DNA of 45,861 nt, from NCBI GenBank assembly GCA_016234555.1, contig JACRBJ010000061.1, forward strand, positions 1 through 45,861, written 5' to 3'. Below the pieces are notes generated by a model. It had not been told where the DNA came from and did no database searches. It was given only the letters and a program-made list of their open reading frames with translations. Within the stretch, counting starts at the first letter, position 1. Each line of letters starts with the position of its first letter. Shown in pieces: positions 40,391 to 45,861 of this stretch. This DNA is from Chloroflexota bacterium. GTDB lineage: Bacteria; Chloroflexota; Anaerolineae; Anaerolineales; Villigracilaceae. A program made the position numbers and the translations under genes.

Positions 40391-42044
40391 CGCTACATTT
40401 CGAGTTCAGTCCTTTTCCTTGACGGACAAAGGACGTCGTTCAAACAACGAGGATTTTGTCGCTTTATTCGAGCCTTCCGATACGCAGGAGCGTAAGGCAA
40501 GCGGTTGTATTTATGTTGTGGCAGATGGAGTTGGCGGTGCGGAAATAGGAGAGCGCGCCAGCAAGTATGCGGCTGAGAAGGTAGTGTATGAGTATTTAAA
40601 CCATCCTGAAATTGAACCTGGCAAGCGATTGAAGCAAGTAATGGCTCAAGCTAATCGGGATATTTTCGATTACGCAGATGATAAAGACATCCGAATGGCA
40701 ACAACCATGTCAGTGGCTGTCGTATTTGATAATTCTTTGATTGTGGCGAATGTGGGTGATAGCCGGGTCTATCTAATTCGCGGTAAGGATGTTCGTCAGG
40801 TAACACGGGATCACAGCCTTGTGGGTGAATTGGTGCGTGGCGGTTCGATGACCGAAGCCGAGGCGATGAAATCGAAGATGAAAAATCGAATAACGCGCAG
40901 TATTGGTGGCAACGAAGATGTGCGGGTTGATGTTTTTGACCCGATTCCCTTGCAGCCCGATGACAAAATTATTTTATGCACCGATGGACTGACGCGTTAT
41001 GCAATGAAAAAAGATTTTTTACAATTGGCGGTAACTGATTCAGCAAAGAAGATTACCACTGATCTGGTTGCCTTTGCCAAAAAAAAAGGACATGGCGGTG
41101 CAGACAATATTTCTGTAATCACAGTAATCTATGAACCGTCCACTGATCTGGAAACCGTGGCGCGGCATTCTCCCAGACCGATCAACCCTGAACAGTGGGA
41201 AATTATGCAGACAGATCTTGGTTTCAATAGTAAGAAGAGCTTGAGACTTAAGACTTGGGCATTTACGTCTTTGTTTATCTTGGGAGGATTTGCTGTTTTG
41301 ATAATGATGATTAATTATTTATTACCTCCTCAAGTGCCCGCCGTCTCAACGTCGAAAAATACAGCTATTCCTGCTAATTATACTGCTACTAATGAAGTCC
41401 CTATTACCCTTCCACAGGATACGCCTACTGCAACTCAGGATAATCTCTTGCCAGCAAGCATATCTTCGACTGTTATCGGTAAGGTAACCTCTGAATCTGA
41501 CAGTGTTAATGTAACTACAAATCCCTCAATGGATAACATCGAATCTTCTCCTCTTGTGGAAAAACTAGAATCCGGACGTAAATTTACATTGATAGGGAAG
41601 TTCACCGAAGATCGAACATGGTATCGGATAGAAATAGCTAACGCTGATGGTGAAAAACATTTTGGTTGGGTACCTGTAGATAAAGTTGAAGTTGTACAAG
41701 GTGACGCAACGACCTTACCAGCGCTGGATTATAGCGGAGTTGCCATTACTCCTTCCCCTATACCATCATTCACGTTCACTCCTTCTCCTGAGCCTTCATC
41801 TACTCCTACTCCAACTTCTGAACCCGTTGTTAGTTGTGCTTATACAATTGAATCTAGTGATAATCTTTCTGGTATTGCAGATAAATTTGGAATTGGAGGT
41901 AATAATTATAAAATAATAGTGTGTGCTTCTAATTCTTCTGGATGTGACCTTACCATCCCTAGCAACATTCTGCCTGGCTGGAGCGTTATTATTCCTGGTG
42001 TCAAAGAGAGTGTTTGTACGCAAAATGGTGGACAGCCTCAATAG
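40377..42044 (+). CDS. Transmembrane PP2C phosphatase with outside SH3-like and LysM-like domains
   Basis: 555 residues from the ATG at 40377, inside the end of the previous gene. Residues 5-245 are a PP2C Ser/Thr phosphatase with all metal motifs: NNED (23-26), VADGVGG (D50), GDSRVYLIR, CTDGLTRY and GADNIS (D243). A membrane helix lies at about 293-315, then a threonine-rich linker, an SH3b-like domain (about 360-445; VIGKVTSESDSVNVTTNPS, WYRIEIANADGEKHFGWVPVDKV), a TPSP linker and a LysM-like domain (about 487-542; YTIESSDNLSGIADKFGIG, ILPGWSVIIPG). The catalytic domain is inside and the wall-binding modules outside. It would remove phosphate from the operon's kinase targets, perhaps in response to peptidoglycan. 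Confidence 0.88.
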   Translation: MNNNNATFRVQSFSLTDKGRRSNNEDFVALFEPSDTQERKASGCIYVVADGVGGAEIGERASKYAAEKVVYEYLNHPEIEPGKRLKQVMAQANRDIFDYADDKDIRMATTMSVAVVFDNSLIVANVGDSRVYLIRGKDVRQVTRDHSLVGELVRGGSMTEAEAMKSKMKNRITRSIGGNEDVRVDVFDPIPLQPDDKIILCTDGLTRYAMKKDFLQLAVTDSAKKITTDLVAFAKKKGHGGADNISVITVIYEPSTDLETVARHSPRPINPEQWEIMQTDLGFNSKKSLRLKTWAFTSLFILGGFAVLIMMINYLLPPQVPAVSTSKNTAIPANYTATNEVPITLPQDTPTATQDNLLPASISSTVIGKVTSESDSVNVTTNPSMDNIESSPLVEKLESGRKFTLIGKFTEDRTWYRIEIANADGEKHFGWVPVDKVEVVQGDATTLPALDYSGVAITPSPIPSFTFTPSPEPSSTPTPTSEPVVSCAYTIESSDNLSGIADKFGIGGNNYKIIVCASNSSGCDLTIPSNILPGWSVIIPGVKESVCTQNGGQPQ

Positions 42045-42068
42045 TTTTCAAGAATAAAGGAGAGACCT

Positions 42069-42863
42069 ATGCCTTCTGCACCGGATACATTTTTTCTATG
42101 GTTCTTTTTTGGCTTGAGCGGCTTGGGCGGATGGTTTATTTTCTTTTTGCTCTCGCTTGCTGCGGTGATATGGTTGTTCTATGATAGCGCTAAACGAAAA
42201 TTACCAGCATTAACTTGGCGGTTGGTTATTGCATTGACTGCAAGTCTGATATTACCGACCATTTTCTATAGCTTTACCACTACTCGTGATGGAATTAACC
42301 TGTCACCGTTACGCAACTTCAGTGAGTTAATTTTTGGCTTGGGTATATTAGGCGGAGTATTGCCGGGTATGTTGGCTATTCGATATTATTTTTTTTACCG
42401 TGGCATGATCGTCTGTTCGCAGGGACATGTTTATGAGGCGAAACTTGGAAAGTGTCCCAATCCTGAGCATTTGGTAAAAATTGTTATAGAAAAACATGAG
42501 CCACCTGAGAAAGATGCTGTAGAGGATGAGTCTGCTCCTCCTCTGATACCGGTAAAAAAACGAAAACATGTACACGCATGGCTGGTAGCCAAAAATGGCA
42601 AAGATTATCAGTTGCTTGCAAATGAAACAAGAATTGGCCGTTCTCTAACAAATGACATTGTCCTGGAACATGATAAGACAGTCAATAGGGAGTCCGCTAA
42701 AATTCTGGAGCAGAATGGCCATTTCCGATTGTATTCGCTTACTACACAGAGGTACCCACGTATGAATGGGCGTTTTGTGCATGAGCCCATATTGCTTGAG
42801 CACGACGACGAAATCGAATTCGGCGATAGAACCGTCTTGCGATTTATAAAATCTCGTTACTAA
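42069..42863 (+). CDS. Membrane FHA-domain protein
   Basis: 264 residues; GGAGAG precedes the ATG. Three membrane helices lie at about 16-37, 50-69 and 85-109. A short Cys/His motif follows (C116, H120, C129, H133), possibly a zinc knuckle. The FHA domain occupies about 165-263 with IGRSLTNDIVLEHD and YPRMNGRFV; the usual SxxH is altered (NRESAKI), so phosphothreonine binding is uncertain. It sits between the PP2C gene and another FHA gene with gaps of about 20 bases. A scaffold role at the membrane is inferred. Confidence 0.82.
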   Translation: MPSAPDTFFLWFFFGLSGLGGWFIFFLLSLAAVIWLFYDSAKRKLPALTWRLVIALTASLILPTIFYSFTTTRDGINLSPLRNFSELIFGLGILGGVLPGMLAIRYYFFYRGMIVCSQGHVYEAKLGKCPNPEHLVKIVIEKHEPPEKDAVEDESAPPLIPVKKRKHVHAWLVAKNGKDYQLLANETRIGRSLTNDIVLEHDKTVNRESAKILEQNGHFRLYSLTTQRYPRMNGRFVHEPILLEHDDEIEFGDRTVLRFIKSRY

Positions 42864-42882
42864 TTTTTAAAAGGAGCTTACT

Positions 42883-43524
42883 ATGTCTGGATTTTGCCCT
42901 AATCACGGTCCCTATGATGAAGCGACTTGCCCTTTTCCACCCCCACATGGAGATAAAGAACGACCTGGAAAACCATTCCTTTCGGATGACGAGGCCCCAA
43001 CCGACCTTGGGCAAGGTCGTAGGCATGGTTACAATGATAGTGGAGAAGAACCCACAGAAATCCCAAATGGAAACGGACGTTTCCTTGACGATGGCGAAGA
43101 ACTAACCGACCCCGGCGGGTATGACGATTTGGATGTCACCGAGTTAGATGAGCCTTCCAGAGTCACTCTGGCAATGCTTTGGGTTAAGGAAGGCCGAAGA
43201 CGCGGTAAAACATACAATGTCTATAATGGTATGATTGTTGGCCGTAAGGGAAGTGGGTTAGTTCTGGATGAGCGCAATGTTTCCAGTATACATGCCAAAT
43301 TTAAGATGGAAGGCGACAATTTTGTTGTTTGGGACCTTGGCTCATCAAACGGTACGTATGTTAATGGAAAAAAAATTCGTGAGGCAACAATACTCGACGA
43401 AAATGACCTTGTAAAAATTGGTGATACAGTTTTTGTTGTCAAGTTATTAACGCCCCGCCCAAAGCGAAAGGTTGCAGCGCCGAAGTCAAAAAAGCCTGTG
43501 ACTAAAAAGTTGTCTAAAAAATAG
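42883..43524 (+). CDS. Soluble FHA protein with N-terminal Cys/His motif and acidic threonine sites
   Basis: 213 residues. A Cys/His cluster at the N-terminus (C5, H8, C16, H22; FCPNHGPYDEATCP) may bind zinc. An acidic, disordered stretch follows with four Thr-Asp/Glu sites: T40, T58, T75 and T86. The FHA domain (about 100-195) is canonical: VGRKGSG (G120-R121), S134-x-x-H137 and SSNGTYVNG (N156 to G162). The tail is very lysine-rich. The layout recalls GarA/OdhI, small FHA proteins whose N-terminal threonine is phosphorylated by kinases and then bound by their own FHA domain. A similar switch is inferred here. AAGGAG lies before the ATG. Confidence 0.85.
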   Translation: MSGFCPNHGPYDEATCPFPPPHGDKERPGKPFLSDDEAPTDLGQGRRHGYNDSGEEPTEIPNGNGRFLDDGEELTDPGGYDDLDVTELDEPSRVTLAMLWVKEGRRRGKTYNVYNGMIVGRKGSGLVLDERNVSSIHAKFKMEGDNFVVWDLGSSNGTYVNGKKIREATILDENDLVKIGDTVFVVKLLTPRPKRKVAAPKSKKPVTKKLSKK

Positions 43525-43600
43525 ATTAAGTAAGGCTTTCAATTGATATCGCGAACTGTTCTTATAGAGGGCAGTTCATCAGAGTTAAACGTTTTTTGTC

Positions 43601-43621
43601 ATCTTGATGTGTTTTCAAGAT
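43601..43621. promoter_or_regulatory. Inverted repeat before the second membrane FHA gene
   Basis: ATCTTGA (43601-43607) and TCAAGAT (43615-43621) form a perfect 7-base inverted repeat with a 7-base loop, within the 114-base gap between two FHA genes. It could be an RNA hairpin or operator. Confidence 0.45.
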
Positions 43622-43638
43622 AATATTTGGAGGCTTGT

Positions 43639-44454
43639 ATGAAATCAGCATCAAAATGGATGGTGGCTGGCGGTGCTTTATTACTTATTGTTGGTTTCCT
43701 GCTTCCGGTTATTTCCATTTCTGGCCAGAATGCAGGTCATTCTATTAATATCAGTTTGCTGAAAGTTGCAGGTCATTCCTATTGGTTTTTTTTATATCTT
43801 GTTCCACTTGGCGCGCTAGCAATGATCGTGTTATCTTTCATTCCTGCTGACAACCAAAAGACGAAAACCGCCTTTCTTATTGGACAGGTTGGAGGCTGGG
43901 CGATAGACTTATTACTCCTTCTTGGTGCGCTAATCTATTTTCTTGTCATGCCTGAAAAGCTGAAACTACTAATTGGAGACGCTTCATCTCTGGACCCCCA
44001 ATCTAACATTTGGCCAGGAATTGGCTTATTTGTATTATTGTTTGGAATCGGATCAGCTATTGTAGGGGTTTTGGCCTACTTTTTCCCCGAACAGAAAAAG
44101 ACTGATCAAGTTGTTCCTCCTGAACCTGTACAGTCGTCAGTAGAAGAAGAAGCCAAGCCTATTGTAAAAGAGGCATATTTGGAAGCAACAAAAGGGCAGT
44201 TATTGGGAAAAAAAATTTGCCTGGATGTAGATGATTTCTCTGTTGGTCGCAACCGCGATAATAACCTGCAACTATCCGATACAAGGGTTTCACGCTTGCA
44301 CGCCAGACTTCGATATGCCCAGGGGTCTTGGTTCATTCAGGATCAAAATAGCACTATTGGCACCTTTGTGAATGGAAAACAAATCAAGGCTATTCGCTTG
44401 AATTCGGGGGATCATATTAGAGTTGGAGAAAACACATTTATTTTCCATCTTTAA
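43639..44454 (+). CDS. Membrane FHA-domain protein, canonical FHA
   Basis: 271 residues from the ATG at 43639, with GGAGG six bases upstream; a TTG four codons earlier overlaps that ribosome site. Four hydrophobic segments (about 8-28, 47-68, 80-104 and 125-149) are followed by a cytoplasmic linker and a C-terminal FHA domain (about 190-270): VGRNRDNNLQLSD, VSRLHARL and NSTIGTFVNGKQI. The binding residues Arg, Ser and His are all present, so it should read phosphothreonine. It is followed 13 bases later by the kinase gene, and is a likely docking platform for that kinase or its targets. Confidence 0.86.
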   Translation: MKSASKWMVAGGALLLIVGFLLPVISISGQNAGHSINISLLKVAGHSYWFFLYLVPLGALAMIVLSFIPADNQKTKTAFLIGQVGGWAIDLLLLLGALIYFLVMPEKLKLLIGDASSLDPQSNIWPGIGLFVLLFGIGSAIVGVLAYFFPEQKKTDQVVPPEPVQSSVEEEAKPIVKEAYLEATKGQLLGKKICLDVDDFSVGRNRDNNLQLSDTRVSRLHARLRYAQGSWFIQDQNSTIGTFVNGKQIKAIRLNSGDHIRVGENTFIFHL

Positions 44455-44467
44455 AGAGGAGAAATAT

Positions 44468-45861
44468 ATGAAGGATTTAATTGGCAAGATCGTAGATAAT
44501 CATTACCGTGTAGATGCTTTTATTGCATCAGGCGGCATGGGAGCGGTCTATCGCGTTTGGGATCTTAAACGCAATGTGGCCCTGGCAATGAAAGTTCTTC
44601 ATGACGATCTTGCTGATGATCCAACGATTTTTACGCGTTTTGAACGCGAAGCGAATGCTTTGAAGAAGTTGGCACATCCTAATATTGTCCCCTTTTATGG
44701 CATTCGCCGAACTTCTGATTTTGTCTTTCTTCTTGAGCGTTTTATTGACGGACCTTCTCTTAAAGACATTTTGCGACAAAAGAAGAAGCAACCATTGCCG
44801 ATACAGGAAACATTGACATATTTCAAAGCAATTTGTGCCGCATTAGGATATGCACACACTAATGGCGTTGTTCATTGTGATGTTAAGCCTGGCAACATAA
44901 TGATTGATCAGGGAGGTAATATCTATTTAACGGATTTTGGTGTTGCTCGCCATTCAGACAGTACCAAGACAGCATTAGGCATGGCTGGTACGCCAGCCTA
45001 TATGGCTCCGGAACAAATCCTCGGCAAGCCTGTAACGCCCGCTACGGATGTGTATTCGTTGAGCGTTATGCTGTTTGAGATGTTGACAGGCCAAAGGCCT
45101 TTCCGAGGAGATGGAGAAGGGACAGACAAAAGTGGAGACACAGTTCATGAGCGTATTCGATACGCGCATTTACACCTTCAGCCGCCAGACCCACGGATGG
45201 TTAATGCATCTATACCTTCTCCAGTCGCAGATGTGATTCTAAAGGCATTAAGCAAAGAATCGTCTCTACGTTACTCATCCGCCAAGGATTTTTTTGATGC
45301 ACTTTGCTATGCCATCGGTACACCCCAGGAAAAGGTAAGCGATCGTGTATCATCAATGCCGTTGTTTTCAGAATATCCAAGCCCTAAACCATCTCCTGCT
45401 TCCTTAAACGAGACTTCATCTCATGTAAGCCCTCCATTGCCCAAACCGCATCTTTCATCCGCGACTTGGCTCTGGATTGCAGGTGGTGGAGCAGTCTTGG
45501 TCGTGTTTTTTTGCGTCCTGGGTATCTATGCAATTTTACAAAAATTACCGTTGGGCAACGGTAATTCGTTTGCTAATACAACCCCGATAACGGAAACTCC
45601 TTTGGCTAATACAACCCTGATAGTAGAAACTCCTTTAGTTAATATGATACCGACCAATACCGCAATATCGCAAGCAACTGACACTGGTCAGCCCATCTCG
45701 AATTCGCCAGCAACAGAGGGAGAGTCTTTTGCAGAGGAATTTAATCAGATGCCAGCGGACTGGTCATCCTTTGTGGTTAATGGTGATTCCAGTAGTTGGC
45801 AACCCGGCATAAAAAACGATTCTCTCTTTTTTAATCTAACGAGTGCGAATTTAGGCGCGTA
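44468..45861 (+). CDS. Transmembrane Ser/Thr protein kinase (cut by the right edge)
   Basis: The first 464 residues are visible. The kinase domain (about 10-290) has the loop ASGGMGAVYRV (20-30), Lys42, HCD at 136-138, DFG at 156-158 and the activation segment MAGTPAYMAPEQ. The HRD arginine is replaced by Cys, so it is a non-RD kinase, yet the catalytic Asp and the DVKPGN loop are intact. A cytoplasmic linker is followed by a membrane helix (about 334-357) and a threonine/proline-rich stretch with repeats of the TETPLANTTL type. The start of an outside domain (EEFNQMPADWSSFVVNG) may be a lectin-like fold. It is last in the visible operon of FHA and PP2C genes and is the probable writer of the phosphothreonines they read and erase. 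Confidence 0.92.
   Translation, partial: MKDLIGKIVDNHYRVDAFIASGGMGAVYRVWDLKRNVALAMKVLHDDLADDPTIFTRFEREANALKKLAHPNIVPFYGIRRTSDFVFLLERFIDGPSLKDILRQKKKQPLPIQETLTYFKAICAALGYAHTNGVVHCDVKPGNIMIDQGGNIYLTDFGVARHSDSTKTALGMAGTPAYMAPEQILGKPVTPATDVYSLSVMLFEMLTGQRPFRGDGEGTDKSGDTVHERIRYAHLHLQPPDPRMVNASIPSPVADVILKALSKESSLRYSSAKDFFDALCYAIGTPQEKVSDRVSSMPLFSEYPSPKPSPASLNETSSHVSPPLPKPHLSSATWLWIAGGGAVLVVFFCVLGIYAILQKLPLGNGNSFANTTPITETPLANTTLIVETPLVNMIPTNTAISQATDTGQPISNSPATEGESFAEEFNQMPADWSSFVVNGDSSSWQPGIKNDSLFFNLTSANLGA

Noticed and set aside
43596..43624. Promoter TTGTCA-17-GATAAT before the 43639 gene
   Set aside because: The start site would fall inside the ribosome-binding site, so cotranscription with the upstream FHA gene is more likely.
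38534..45861. Type VI secretion post-translational control cluster or TerY-P triad
   Set aside because: The mix of kinase, PP2C, FHA and VWA is similar, but no secretion or Ter genes are seen and the VWA protein is exported and membrane-bound.

Overview
The window looks like the chromosome of a free-living bacterium, most likely a member of the Chloroflexota close to Anaerolineae. This is an inference, from proline/threonine-linker surface proteins, PadR, paired XRE and TPR regulators, CpaE/TadA ATPases and many Ser/Thr-kinase, FHA and PP2C genes. No rRNA, tRNA or CRISPR was recognised. The order rpmH-rnpA-yidD-yidC-jag followed by parA-parB is typical of the neighbourhood of a replication origin, and gene direction flips just beyond rpmH near 33.0-33.4 kb. 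No dnaA gene or cluster of DnaA boxes was seen.

Left part (1-33 kb, fairly GC-rich). An IS5-type element enters from the left edge and interrupts a secreted beta-helix protein that carries two nearly identical C-terminal modules. Leftward genes follow: a papain-like protein, PadR-MFS, a YqhA-type membrane protein and a metallo-beta-lactamase-fold hydrolase. Rightward genes are a fusion protein ending in an apparently dead IS200-type transposase fold, DNA polymerase I, a large TPR protein and heme A synthase. From 15 to 33 kb almost everything runs leftward: a DsbA-like thioredoxin, a lipase, GNAT-TPR-XRE, TadA/CpaE ATPases, a response regulator with two histidine kinases, an amidohydrolase, ParB, ParA, a PfkB kinase, Jag, YidC, a PQQ-propeller lipoprotein, YidD, RnpA and L34.

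Right part (33.4-45.9 kb, rightward and visibly more AT-rich apart from 37.0-38.3 kb). A 1047-residue membrane protein joins two kinase domains, the second lacking the catalytic aspartate, to an outside domain resembling a PstS-type phosphate-binding protein. Its promoter and leader, including a hairpin, recur 3.6 kb downstream before a small DUF2292-like gene. Next come a pure heptad-repeat peptide and a duplicated helical protein. From 38.5 kb to the edge lies a tightly packed operon: a VWA-TM-FHA protein, a PP2C phosphatase with a membrane anchor and outside SH3-like plus LysM-like domains, three further FHA proteins and a transmembrane Ser/Thr kinase cut by the window end.

The strongest candidate for an undescribed system is this right-hand island. 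It contains writers (kinases), an eraser (PP2C) and readers (FHA). Several carry a single membrane segment and outside modules that could sense cell wall, protein or small ligands. One kinase is expressed from a duplicated promoter-leader element with Pho-box-like half-sites. The functional link between these parts is inference; the domains, motifs and repeats are read from the sequence.
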